DNA from: SW132 sp038150125 | GTDB lineage: Bacteria; Bacteroidota; Rhodothermia; Balneolales; Balneolaceae | Length of the DNA: 64,000 nucleotides | Assembly: GCF_038150125.1 (NCBI RefSeq) | Contig: NZ_JBBVMF010000004.1 | Coordinates: forward strand, 268,560 to 332,559 | Direction: 5' to 3' | Shown here: positions 35,702 to 44,266 of the stretch, piece by piece | How the letters are laid out: every line of letters starts with the position of its first letter | Numbering within the stretch: position 1 is the first letter of the stretch | The notes under the pieces: model-generated | Told to the model about the DNA's origin: nothing | Database searches by the model: none | What the model saw: only the letters and a program-made list of their open reading frames with translations | Program-made: the position numbers and the translations under genes

Positions 35702-36538
35702 TTAAAGCGACAGCCAGGGAAATTTACTAAAGTCGGGTTTTCGCTTTTCAAGAAAGGCATTTCGCCCTTCTTCAGCTTCATCCGTCATGTATGCAAGCCG
35801 GGTGGCTTCGCCGGAAAATACCTGCTGACCCACCATGCCGTCATCCACCATGTTGAAGGCAAATTTGATCATGCGAATCGCCGTTGGGCTTTTCTCCAAA
35901 ATTTCCTGTGCCCACTGGTAGGCCGTCTCTTCCAGCTCGTCGTGAGGAACCACCTTATTGACCATCCCCACTTCATACGCTTCCTGTGCGGAGTAGCTCC
36001 GGCCAAGGAAGAAGATTTCACGAGCCCGTTTCTGGCCTATCTGACGAGCGAGAAGAGCAGATCCAAACCCTCCATCAAAACTGGCCACATCGGCATCAGT
36101 CTGCTTGAAAATAGCGTGCTCTTTACTGGCCAGGGTCAGATCGCACACCACATGTAGACTATGTCCGCCACCGACCGCCCAGCCGGGCACCACGCAAATC
36201 ACTACTTTACTCATGAAGCGGATGAGACGCTGAATATCGAGTACGTTCAGCCGCTGGACACCGTCACCGCCCTCGTAGCCGCGCTTGCCGCGTACTTTCT
36301 GATCACCGCCTGAACAAAATGAATAGACACCGTCATCGGCAGGCCCTTCGCCTGTAAGTAAAATCACACCAATGGATGTGTCTTCCCGTGAATCAATCAG
36401 GGCCTCTTCCATTTCATATAGTGTTTGGGGACGAAATGCATTCCTGACGTTGGGACGATTAATTGCAATTCGAGCCACACCGCCGGATTTTTTATAGGTG
36501 ATGTCGTTATACTCTTTTACGGTTTTCCACTCAGCCAT
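35702..36538 (-). CDS. menB: 1,4-dihydroxy-2-naphthoyl-CoA synthase MenB
   Basis: Crotonase-fold enzyme closing the naphthoate ring of o-succinylbenzoyl-CoA in menaquinone synthesis. At 278 residues it has the family length. Typical segments are KSGGVARIAINRPNVRNAFR, FCSGGDQKVRGKRGYEG (oxyanion and active-site loop), GWAVGGGHSLHVVCDLTLAS, and TDADVASFDGGFGSALLARQ with the C-terminal hinge. It is the last gene of menF-menD-menH-menB, overlapping menH by eight bases. menC, menE and menA are not in the window. Confidence 0.97.
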   Translation of the reverse strand: MAEWKTVKEYNDITYKKSGGVARIAINRPNVRNAFRPQTLYEMEEALIDSREDTSIGVILLTGEGPADDGVYSFCSGGDQKVRGKRGYEGGDGVQRLNVLDIQRLIRFMSKVVICVVPGWAVGGGHSLHVVCDLTLASKEHAIFKQTDADVASFDGGFGSALLARQIGQKRAREIFFLGRSYSAQEAYEVGMVNKVVPHDELEETAYQWAQEILEKSPTAIRMIKFAFNMVDDGMVGQQVFSGEATRLAYMTDEAEEGRNAFLEKRKPDFSKFPWLSL

Positions 36539-37340
36539 ATCGATTCAAAAAATTGGTTAAAAAAGTGATTATCTGTTCGGGTTGATCTGCATGAACTCTG
36601 TGACCAGCACTATTGGCAACAAGTAATTCAGATTCAGGGAAAAGGTGATGTATTTCACGCATCTTATCAACATATTTTTCGTCTGATTCGCCTGCAATTA
36701 AAGCGATTGGTACATCAGAGGCCGCCAGTTTATCGCACAAATACGGGGTGCTTCCGGCTCCAAATCCCCGAAGCGATGCCGCCATAGATGCAGGATTTTG
36801 CTGTTTGATAATAGAGTCGTAGTCAAATTCACGGGCACTATCAGGTGACACAAATAATGGCAGCTTTGTCCATTTTTCAATAAAGTTGTCAAAATCTGAT
36901 TCAATAGCTTTCGCCCGCTTTTCATCGATCGCCTGTCGCTGTTGTCTCTTCACTCCATCAGAGATCCCACAATGCGTACTTTCGAGAATAAGACCGGTAA
37001 AGCGTTCAGAGGAATCTGAGAAAAGATTTTGGGCCAGCCGTCCGCCCATACTGTAGCCATAAAGCCACAGATTGTCCAGCTGAAGACGGTCGAGAATTGA
37101 TTGAAAGTCTGCTACCTGAGATTCAGCTGAGAAGCGGTCAGGATCGGCCGGCATTTTCGAACGGCCATGGCCTGCAAGATCAATCGTGCAGGGATTACAG
37201 ATTGATTTTAAACGTTCTGCCAGTGGAGCAAATCCCTTTGATGAGCCCATAAAGCCATGCATAAGTAACAAGTTAGGCTTAAAAGGATCCCGCTGAAGAA
37301 TCTCCATATAGTAAACGGCGTCGCGGCAATAGAGCTTCAT
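36531..37340 (-). CDS. menH: MenH, SHCHC synthase (alpha/beta hydrolase)
   Basis: The 269-residue alpha/beta hydrolase eliminates pyruvate from SEPHCHC to give SHCHC in menaquinone synthesis. The oxyanion segment is HGFMGSS (28-34), the nucleophile is Ser97 in YGYSMGGRLAQ, and a C-terminal histidine lies in ANSAGHRVHADQPEQ. Context decides the call over a generic hydrolase: its ATG follows the menD TAA directly, and it overlaps menB by eight bases. Confidence 0.93.
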   Translation of the reverse strand: MKLYCRDAVYYMEILQRDPFKPNLLLMHGFMGSSKGFAPLAERLKSICNPCTIDLAGHGRSKMPADPDRFSAESQVADFQSILDRLQLDNLWLYGYSMGGRLAQNLFSDSSERFTGLILESTHCGISDGVKRQQRQAIDEKRAKAIESDFDNFIEKWTKLPLFVSPDSAREFDYDSIIKQQNPASMAASLRGFGAGSTPYLCDKLAASDVPIALIAGESDEKYVDKMREIHHLFPESELLVANSAGHRVHADQPEQIITFLTNFLNRYG

Positions 37341-39050
37341 TTATGCACCCCACAATCCGCGTCTAAGTTTCATGCTTTCATCCGGGTTTGTTATGCACTC
37401 AATAACGATTGGTTTTTCAGTCGTGGCGCTGTCATCAAACCGTAGATTCCTGAGCTCATCCAGCGTCTCGACTCGCCGGTACCCGAGGTTATGAGCCAGT
37501 GTGAGATGCTGAATATTGGCATTTTGAGGCGTCTCAAAATAATCTGTGTAAACATCCTTGTGATCATGTATTGGCAGCATGCGAAAAATGTTGCCCCCAT
37601 TATTATTTATGACCACTATCAAAAAAGGCGCGCTGAGATTTTTAAGTGAAAGCAGAGCATTTGAATCGTGAAGAAAAGCGAGATCACCAATCACGCAGCA
37701 GGTGGGGGAACCGGATGATCGCGCGATGCCGATAGCCGTTGACGTTATACCATCAATACCGGCAACTCCACGGTTTAGAAATAGTTGTCCGGACGGATAA
37801 CCAAAGAGTGCCGCATCCCGGACCGGTAGTGAATTCGAGTATACCGTATTCCAGGTGTCTGGCAGATGCTCGGAGAGATGGTGAAAAATATGGCCGTCAC
37901 ATAAGTTTTTCTGTGCAGCCAGAGATTTTTTTAGCTCGGATTGCGACTGCTGTTCAGCAATTCGCCAGTCATCAATATAGTTGGGTTGATCTTTTTGATG
38001 GATGCCATTTAGGTTTAGCCGGTCAGCTGACGCGAGGCTGATTGTGTGCCGGGTGTTCATCTCGTGATCCTGCCATGAATGTCGTGCATCAAACCGAATA
38101 AGCGGCACATTCTGCCACCGATGAATGGATTGGAGCAGTGATTTTGTGAATGGCTGATCTCCGAATCTTAAAATAAGATCGGGTTCCAGAGCGTCGGCTT
38201 TATCAGGCAATCGAAGAATCTGTTCAAATCGGTCGATCCTTGATCCTTGATCGGCAATTCCCGATCCGGGTTCAGCGAGTATCGGAGCTTTTAGCTGTTT
38301 GGAAATTGACAATACGGATTGATGCTGCTGGCGGAAAGGATCGGCGGGCCCGGCAATGATAAGCGGCCGCTTGCTTCGGTTGATGAGTTCAATAATTTCA
38401 TCTGAAAGTGAAACTTCGGAAACAGAGGCGTTTTTTGAAAAGGGGTCGGTTTCCGAGAGTTGTTCTTTAAAAAGCTTTTGCTCTGATGTTATCTGTTCTT
38501 TCGACGGTTCAAGCGGTTTGCGAAAGGGAATATTTAGGTGTGATGCACCCCCGGATTGAATCGCTTCTTCCATCGCCTGGCGAGCTGCGTACTCAATTCT
38601 TCGGCAGTCATGTTCTGTGTCGGCCGGTTCTCCCAGCTCATGAAACCAAGCCGCATTGTCGCCATAGAGTTTAATTTGATCCAGTGTCTGAGAACTTCCA
38701 ACTCCCCGTAGTGATGGCGGGCGATCAGCGGTGCAGACAATCATGGGCACGCCGGATTGCCGTGCTTCCGCAATGGCAGGATGATAATTTGCAGCGGCCG
38801 TGCCCGAGGTGCAAACCAGGATGGCCGGTTTGCCTGATTCTTTACCGATACCAAGTGCCATAAATGCGGCTGATCGCTCATCAAGAACAACCAGTTTATT
38901 GAATCCACTGTGATAGGAAAATGCCATGGTTAGCGGCGTCGACCGGCTGCCGGGTGAGAGGATGACATAACGTAGTCCAATATTATAAAATGATCGAACG
39001 AGAAGAGATGCCGTTGAAAAAGGTGTAAGAAGCCGGGGCTCAGAGTTCAT
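37341..39050 (-). CDS. menD: SEPHCHC synthase MenD
   Basis: Thiamine-diphosphate enzyme that adds the succinic semialdehyde unit from 2-oxoglutarate to isochorismate. The 569 residues are typical. The N-terminal domain has ILSPGSRSTPLTMAF and ILVCTSGTAAANYHPAIAEA with the activating Glu region. The C-terminal ThDP/Mg site shows FLNRGVAGIDGITSTAIG and IVVINNNGGNIFRMLP. It overlaps menF by 11 bases and abuts menH, so translation is coupled along the operon. Confidence 0.96.
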   Translation of the reverse strand: MNSEPRLLTPFSTASLLVRSFYNIGLRYVILSPGSRSTPLTMAFSYHSGFNKLVVLDERSAAFMALGIGKESGKPAILVCTSGTAAANYHPAIAEARQSGVPMIVCTADRPPSLRGVGSSQTLDQIKLYGDNAAWFHELGEPADTEHDCRRIEYAARQAMEEAIQSGGASHLNIPFRKPLEPSKEQITSEQKLFKEQLSETDPFSKNASVSEVSLSDEIIELINRSKRPLIIAGPADPFRQQHQSVLSISKQLKAPILAEPGSGIADQGSRIDRFEQILRLPDKADALEPDLILRFGDQPFTKSLLQSIHRWQNVPLIRFDARHSWQDHEMNTRHTISLASADRLNLNGIHQKDQPNYIDDWRIAEQQSQSELKKSLAAQKNLCDGHIFHHLSEHLPDTWNTVYSNSLPVRDAALFGYPSGQLFLNRGVAGIDGITSTAIGIARSSGSPTCCVIGDLAFLHDSNALLSLKNLSAPFLIVVINNNGGNIFRMLPIHDHKDVYTDYFETPQNANIQHLTLAHNLGYRRVETLDELRNLRFDDSATTEKPIVIECITNPDESMKLRRGLWGA

Positions 39051-40491
39051 TCAAAGCGTTGGTCATAGGCTCAAATTTCATAAGAGTCTCGTCCCACTCA
39101 CTTTCAGGATCTGAATCACTCACAATACCACACCCGGCATAAAGGTGAGCGTGATTTTTGTGAAGAAGCGCACTCCGGATGGCAACGGCAAATTCACCGC
39201 ATCCATTGAGATTGTACCAGCCAACCGGTGCCGAATACCAGCCTCGCTCAATTTGTTCAATTTCCTGGATATGCGGAATAGAATCCGTTTTTGGATATCC
39301 ACCGACAGCAGGGGTAGGATGAAGTTTTTTCAGAAGATCATGAATCTGAACACCCTCTTTAATAGAAGCTGAAATGGGAGTAAAAAGATGCTGAACATTA
39401 TTCAGTTTTTTGATTTGCGGCCTGTTTGGATGATCGACCTTATAGCTGTAGGGCGACAGGCTGTCGTCAATGGCCCGAACAACAAACTGGTGCTCCTCAA
39501 GATCTTTCTCACTCATCATCAAGGATTGTGCAATGGCTGCATCTTCAGAGGCACTTTTTCCGCGTGATGCGCTTCCGGCAAGGCCTTCGGTTTTAAACAC
39601 GCCGTTTTCAAATGAGGCGAGACGTTCCGGTGTCGCCCCAATAAACGATGTGTCATCATCAATCTGAACAATAAAATTGTAACACTCCGGGTAGCTTTGC
39701 CTCAAATGGTAACTTAGCAGAGTAGGATTTAGTGGATGCTTAGACTTGACCTCAACCGTTCGTGCAAGCACAATTTTTTCAAAATCCTTTTCTGAGATGT
39801 GCTTCTTCGCTTTTTCAACTCGATCGATCCAGCGGCTCTTTTCATTGACACGCTGAAAATTGCAAAGAATATTTTGCTCGTCAGAATTTTGCCTGGTACA
39901 GCTGCTGCCTGCTTTTCCCGAAATATTGAGGAAGTCCGTTACGCGTTCAATTATTTCGGTATAAATATCATGAATTGCTTTCTCTTCACGTTCAATAATG
40001 AGAGTGAGCAGATAACGGCTGCCTGTTTTCACGAGTGTCCATTCGGGGAGAATAAAACGTGCCGCCCCGAATTTTTTCCATATAGGGCTGATGTTATGGT
40101 CGCCGAACGAATATCCACCAAGAAAAAGTGGCCCTGCCATGGAATGGGTGATAGATGTATAAGCAGAGATCTTCTTTTTTAGCTCGCGTGTTTTTTTGCT
40201 TATCTCATCAAAACGGCCAGCACCAGTAGCTTTAAGTTCCTTAACCTTGCCCGCCGCTGAAATTGAGATGTTATTTCCCGGGTGATCCCAGAAAAAGCGC
40301 TCACTTTTTTTCTCGTGGAGTTCAAGAGCCGCCAGAGGATCAATAGGTGCGATAGGAAGTGTGAACGATAGAAGTTGTCCCTCCTGGTATCTGCTGTGCG
40401 ACAGGGCATGTAGAAATGCTTTAAACGATTCACTGTCAAGTGTTTCGATAAATTTCGTCGGAGTTTCTGGGAACCTGTCTGCTGAATTCAT
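39040..40491 (-). CDS. menF: Isochorismate synthase MenF
   Basis: The 483-residue chorismate-utilising enzyme converts chorismate to isochorismate, the first committed step of menaquinone synthesis. The C-terminal chorismate-binding domain shows DFEKIVLARTVEVKSKHPL, FIGATPERLASFENG, TEGLAGSASRGKS, the catalytic LHPTPAVGGYPK and the metal-binding Glu region near YAGCGIVSDSDPESEWDETL. The N-terminal ~200 residues are less conserved, as usual. First gene of the men operon; its upstream gap (40492-40686) separates it from the DUF4290 gene and should hold the operon promoter. Confidence 0.95.
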   Translation of the reverse strand: MNSADRFPETPTKFIETLDSESFKAFLHALSHSRYQEGQLLSFTLPIAPIDPLAALELHEKKSERFFWDHPGNNISISAAGKVKELKATGAGRFDEISKKTRELKKKISAYTSITHSMAGPLFLGGYSFGDHNISPIWKKFGAARFILPEWTLVKTGSRYLLTLIIEREEKAIHDIYTEIIERVTDFLNISGKAGSSCTRQNSDEQNILCNFQRVNEKSRWIDRVEKAKKHISEKDFEKIVLARTVEVKSKHPLNPTLLSYHLRQSYPECYNFIVQIDDDTSFIGATPERLASFENGVFKTEGLAGSASRGKSASEDAAIAQSLMMSEKDLEEHQFVVRAIDDSLSPYSYKVDHPNRPQIKKLNNVQHLFTPISASIKEGVQIHDLLKKLHPTPAVGGYPKTDSIPHIQEIEQIERGWYSAPVGWYNLNGCGEFAVAIRSALLHKNHAHLYAGCGIVSDSDPESEWDETLMKFEPMTNALNEL

Positions 40492-40686
40492 TCAATTTTA
40501 ACTGCATAAATATTTATAACTTTCAATATAAATTGAAAGTTTATCATTCCAAAGAATAATCGAAACATTTAATACAATTATTGAACCGTTTATCTAATGC
40601 CTCATAATGAGTTACCCGCAGAATAAACAATTGGATAGCAGTCTGCAAAAGGAACCCTTTAAGAGAGTAATGGAGATGACTAACAA

Positions 40687-40962
40687 CTATTTTGCGTCAT
40701 CAGGCTGGCCGATCTCGAACGGATTCTGAATTCCATATTCAGTCGGATCATATTCCGCGAGTTCGAAAAAATAGTCCCAGGCAAGCTTGCTCTGGCCATT
40801 TTTTTCGACCCAGTTCGGGTGGCTCTGTTTGATGAGGCCCACAACCCGTTTGGCATATTTGAGCCGCTCGCTGTGGTCATCAATTTTTGGGATGGCGGCA
40901 ATCATCAGGTCCATGTTGTAGCCGCAATCATAATCTTTGGGTTTTCCCTGTTCTAAAAACAT
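40687..40962 (-). CDS. DUF4290-like small protein
   Basis: The 91-residue protein resembles the DUF4290 family found across Bacteroidota. It contains the pattern YNMDLMIAAIPKIDDHSERL then KYAKRVVGLIKQSHPN, matching the family's IQxMV-IxDRxER-AxxIIxxMxxxxP, and LAWDYFFELAEYDPTEYGI for the KLWDHLF segment. It is all-helical with no export signal. Function is unknown. It starts three bases after the SpoIID-domain gene, so the two are probably one operon. A longer product seems unlikely because the ATG fits the family N-terminus. Confidence 0.72.
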   Translation of the reverse strand: MFLEQGKPKDYDCGYNMDLMIAAIPKIDDHSERLKYAKRVVGLIKQSHPNWVEKNGQSKLAWDYFFELAEYDPTEYGIQNPFEIGQPDDAK

Positions 40963-40965
40963 ATG

Positions 40966-42273
40966 TCAATTATAAAGTCTGATGGTGTTTGATTCAATAT
41001 TGTCTAAACTTACGATTTTCGTACCACTAAAGTAAAAGGTCAGGATATCTTTGTAATTCCATCCGGCCTTTGCAAGCCCAAGCGATCCCCACTGGCAAAG
41101 ACCAACGCCGTGACCAAGACCCTTGCCCTCAAAAATGATTGCACCATTGCTCCTGGTCCATCTGTATTTGGTGCTTCGAATAGCCATTGGATCTTCTTGC
41201 CGGTTGATAAAAAGCCTGAACTCGTTGCCCGTAAAAGTGAGGGTATCGTCTGCCGGGCCGGTTAGCATTACTTTTTGTACTCTGCCTGATAGATCATTCT
41301 CAATTTGCTTGTCAACAAACTCGAATCCATAATATTGTTTGATAAGCTGCCGGAAGTCAGATTCCAGCATTGTGTATGACCAGTTGAAATGAGGGGAAGG
41401 CGAGCAGGCGTCAGCATCTTGTTGACTACTCAAATACGGATGACTCTGGCCTCCCCACACGGCAGCATTATCGACAGTACTACCGCCACAAGTGCTTGAA
41501 AAAACAGCAAGAATCAGCTGATTGCTCCAGGTCAAAACTTCGCTCCTGGTAGATTCTGCCGCTTCAGAATATCGCGGTTTGCCGGGTATATCACCCACAT
41601 ACACCTGGCTCGATTCATGATCATAAAGATCAAATTCATTGTATGGCGACTTTTTGATGGACCAAAGTGCATAGGTACGCGACACCACAGCCTGCGATTT
41701 CAATGCTTCCGGGTCATCGAAATCCATTTCACTTCCTACCACAGAGGCAATGTAAGTCTCGAGATCTACAGTATTGACGATAAAAATGCCCCGGTTAGTT
41801 CCATCCGGCTTGAACCGCAGCTGGCCACTGTAGTGCCGATAACCGAAGTTGTCCGTTATCAGCCGAGTAGAGGATGAGTCCGAAATCAAGGTTAGCGAAT
41901 CAACGCGTACTTCGGTTTGTTGGTTCTGAAATGTCAGCCGGCCTCCTTCAATATACAGAGAGCCATTAACTGAATTTGAGTTCAATGTGTCTTTGATGCT
42001 GCCCTTATAGAGTATAAGCCCGGCAGAATTGTTTAGTAGTTGAAGCGAATCTGGGCGGTTGAGATTGTAAAGAGATACGCGAACAGAATCCGCTCTGTTC
42101 AAGTCAAGGCTTTCGCCGGAGGGGACATTCTGAATGAAAAACTGTAGCAGGAAAATCAGACCTGTAATTAGTGGCAGAAATACGCCGGAGGGCCTGTATT
42201 GTGTTGACAAAAATTGTAGCATGAAAAAAGGTACGCATTTTGCTCTGAATTGTATACCCATATGACGCCGCAT
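40966..42273 (-). CDS. SpoIID/LytB-domain protein
   Basis: This 435-residue exported or membrane-anchored protein has a hydrophobic segment at about 33-50 that serves as signal or anchor. The SpoIID core reads TVDLETYIASVVGSEMDFDD (metal/peptidoglycan catalytic Glu region), LKSQAVVSRTYALW, SSQVYVGD, FSSTCGGSTVDNAAVWGG, and the C-terminal GKGLGHGVGLCQWGSLGLAK. SpoIID is a lytic transglycosylase acting on stripped peptidoglycan strands; in non-sporulating bacteria the family remodels the wall. The start may be MRRHMG at 42273 or a later Met (residue 5 or 18). It is divergent from the cysteine-type PLP enzyme gene. Confidence 0.88.
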   Translation of the reverse strand: MRRHMGIQFRAKCVPFFMLQFLSTQYRPSGVFLPLITGLIFLLQFFIQNVPSGESLDLNRADSVRVSLYNLNRPDSLQLLNNSAGLILYKGSIKDTLNSNSVNGSLYIEGGRLTFQNQQTEVRVDSLTLISDSSSTRLITDNFGYRHYSGQLRFKPDGTNRGIFIVNTVDLETYIASVVGSEMDFDDPEALKSQAVVSRTYALWSIKKSPYNEFDLYDHESSQVYVGDIPGKPRYSEAAESTRSEVLTWSNQLILAVFSSTCGGSTVDNAAVWGGQSHPYLSSQQDADACSPSPHFNWSYTMLESDFRQLIKQYYGFEFVDKQIENDLSGRVQKVMLTGPADDTLTFTGNEFRLFINRQEDPMAIRSTKYRWTRSNGAIIFEGKGLGHGVGLCQWGSLGLAKAGWNYKDILTFYFSGTKIVSLDNIESNTIRLYN

Positions 42274-42329
42274 TTTTTATATCTTTAAGCAGTTAAGCAA
42301 AGAAAATTAAAACTGACAGAAGCAATTCA

Positions 42330-43313
42330 ATGATTCATAATTCAATTTTAGAGGCTATTGGAAATACGCCCCTTGTAAAACTTCATAAAGTCATTGGTGA
42401 TTTGCCACTCACTGTAGCGGCAAAGGTTGAATATCTAAATCCGGGTCAAAGTATTAAAGACCGTATTGCACTTCAAATGATTGAGGATGCTGAAAAAGAG
42501 GGTCTTATCAAGCCGGGCGGCACTATAATTGAAGGCACGTCGGGAAATACCGGTATGGGGCTTGCTCTCACCGCCGCAGTAAAAGGGTATAAATGCATAT
42601 TCACGACAACAGATAAACAAAGCCAGGAAAAGATTGATCTACTTCGGGCCCTTGGAGCTGAAGTTCGGGTATGCCCAACAAACGTGGAGCCGGATGATCC
42701 GGAAAGCTACTATTCTGTGGCAAAACGTCTGAGCCGGGAAATTCCTAACTCTTACTATCCAAATCAGTACGACAACCTGAGCAACACCAAAGCCCATTAC
42801 AAAACCACCGGTCCGGAAATCTGGGAGCAAACTGAGGGGAAAATCACTCACTACGTTGCCGGGATGGGAACGGGCGGAACCATTACCGGAACGGGACATT
42901 TTCTGAAAGAGAAAAATCCCGATATTAAGGTAGTGGGAGTGGACAGCGTAGGGTCGATCTACAAAAAGTATTTTGAGACCGGCGAATTCGACAAAAGTGA
43001 AATTGAACCGTATCTCACAGAAGGAATTGGGGAAGACATTATCCCTGAAAATGTTGATTTTGATGTGATTGATGCCGTCGTACAGGTGAATGATAAAAAT
43101 GCATTTCTTATGACGCGGGATCTTGCCGAAAAAGAAGGTTTGTTTATTGGCGGATCATGCGGAGCGGCTGTTTACGGGGCACTGGAATATGCTAAAGAGG
43201 AGCAGCTTGGCAAAGACGACCTGATGGTTGTGATACTTCCCGACAGCGGCACACGCTATACCTCTAAGATTTATAATGACGACTGGATGCGTGAGAAGGG
43301 ATTTTTGGACTGA
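42330..43313 (+). CDS. Cystathionine beta-synthase/cysteine synthase-type PLP enzyme
   Basis: The 327-residue fold-type II PLP enzyme has the PLP lysine in GQSIKDRIAL (about residue 43), the substrate loop EGTSGNTGMGLAL, the phosphate-binding GMGTGGTITGTG and the C-terminal LPDSGTRYTSKIYNDDWM. The last segment is the hallmark of the cystathionine beta-synthase branch rather than CysK. It lacks the regulatory CBS domains, so it is a catalytic core only. It probably condenses serine (or O-acetylserine) with homocysteine or sulfide; the choice cannot be settled here. No methionine-cycle gene is adjacent. The next feature is a repeat-bearing gap. Confidence 0.88.
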   Translation: MIHNSILEAIGNTPLVKLHKVIGDLPLTVAAKVEYLNPGQSIKDRIALQMIEDAEKEGLIKPGGTIIEGTSGNTGMGLALTAAVKGYKCIFTTTDKQSQEKIDLLRALGAEVRVCPTNVEPDDPESYYSVAKRLSREIPNSYYPNQYDNLSNTKAHYKTTGPEIWEQTEGKITHYVAGMGTGGTITGTGHFLKEKNPDIKVVGVDSVGSIYKKYFETGEFDKSEIEPYLTEGIGEDIIPENVDFDVIDAVVQVNDKNAFLMTRDLAEKEGLFIGGSCGAAVYGALEYAKEEQLGKDDLMVVILPDSGTRYTSKIYNDDWMREKGFLD

Positions 43314-43617
43314 ACCTCACTGATGAACAAGCTTGTCGATTAATCAAATCGGCAGATGGTCTGAAACATATGGCGCTAATCACCTGAGTTCGATTGTTCT
43401 CATTACTGAATTGCACGTAAAAAAGGCGGAACGTGCGTCATCCCGCTCCTGACGCGGGATCTCCAGTCCCCCAAAAAAGCAGGAGATGCCGGATCAACGT
43501 CCGGTATGACAATATTGGAAATGAATTTGCATTACAACCGCACTTCCTGGACTCATTTAGCTTCATATTCAGATTTTACATAGCCTTTTAAACTAATATT
43601 TAAATCAAAAATGTATT
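43314..43617. other. Intergenic region with REPIN-like repeat
   Basis: These 304 bases hold a CCTGAGTTCGATT sequence (about 43383-43395), shared with the foldback element at 4.9 kb, and the symmetrical GTCAT-ended element at 43438-43511. No gene is seen. Confidence 0.65.
43438..43511. repeat. Symmetrical GTCATCCCG...CGGTATGAC element
   Basis: The ends GTCATCCCG and CGGTATGAC are inverted copies. Inside, CCCGCTCCTGACGCGGGAT and CCGGATCAACGTCCGG are each hairpins, and CTCC/GGAG pair across the centre. Related single halves (CCCGGCTCAGGGCCGGGATG and similar) occur near 35669 and 4835. Confidence 0.65.
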
Positions 43618-43941
43618 ATGGAACAAAAACCAAAGAATAAGAAAAAAAACAAACCGATAGAGATTGAACTCAACCAGGATGAGGCGTCTGGCACTTATTC
43701 AAATCTTGTTATGATTACACATTCCCCGTCGGAGTTTATTTTCGATTTTATCTCCATGATGCCGGGCGTGCCCAAAGCAAAGGTGGTAAAGCGGATGATC
43801 CTGACGCCGGATCATGCAAAACGGCTGGCTAATGCTCTTAACGAAAACTTGCGCAAATATGAGAGTGAGCACGGCCAGATTAAATCCAAGGAAAAATTTG
43901 ACATGCCGTTTAACTACCGCGGGCCCAAGCCTGAAGCGTAA
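43618..43941 (+). CDS. DUF3467 protein
   Basis: The 107-residue cytoplasmic protein has a Lys-rich head (KPKNKKKNK) and the DUF3467 core: GTYSNLVMITHSPSEFIFDF, PGVPKAKVVKRMILTPDHAK and RLANALNENLRKYE. The family is widespread in Bacteroidota and other bacteria and has no assigned function. Length and start agree with the family. It appears to be a single gene. Confidence 0.88.
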   Translation: MEQKPKNKKKNKPIEIELNQDEASGTYSNLVMITHSPSEFIFDFISMMPGVPKAKVVKRMILTPDHAKRLANALNENLRKYESEHGQIKSKEKFDMPFNYRGPKPEA

Positions 43942-44266
43942 CCCGACTCACCCCGGCCGCTCTCTGTCTCCCCTCGAACCGGCGGAGCGTCAGAGAGGGT
44001 TGTATCAGAACTTGAGTTCTAATCTTTAAATTAGTTAAGGGCAGAAAGTTTTCTCTGATCATCGCGGATAAAGTCCGTGATTTTTAGCATTACTTTGGCC
44101 TTAAATACAAGTCAGGTTCATGAATAGAAATTCTGCACCCTGCTCTTAAATCCGGACGCTTCAAGGAGCTCTCTCCGTTCGCACGCTTGGAGGTCCTGGG
44201 CTTGAAGCCTTGAATCCTGAAGCCTTACACCCTGCGCCCTGAACCTTGCCCCCTGCACCCAGAAGC
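43942..44266. other. Intergenic region with degenerate low-complexity repeat
   Basis: No gene is present. From about 44197 to 44262 the sequence is a run of imperfect ~10-base units built on CCTGAAGCC, ACCCTGC and GCCCTGAACC. TCCGTTCGCACGCTTGGAGG near 44172 has a relative near 30498. Confidence 0.6.

Noticed and set aside
44197..44262. Possible CRISPR or regular tandem array in the CCTGAAGCC-type repeats
   Set aside because: Units are short, irregular and without spacers; this is low-complexity intergenic sequence.
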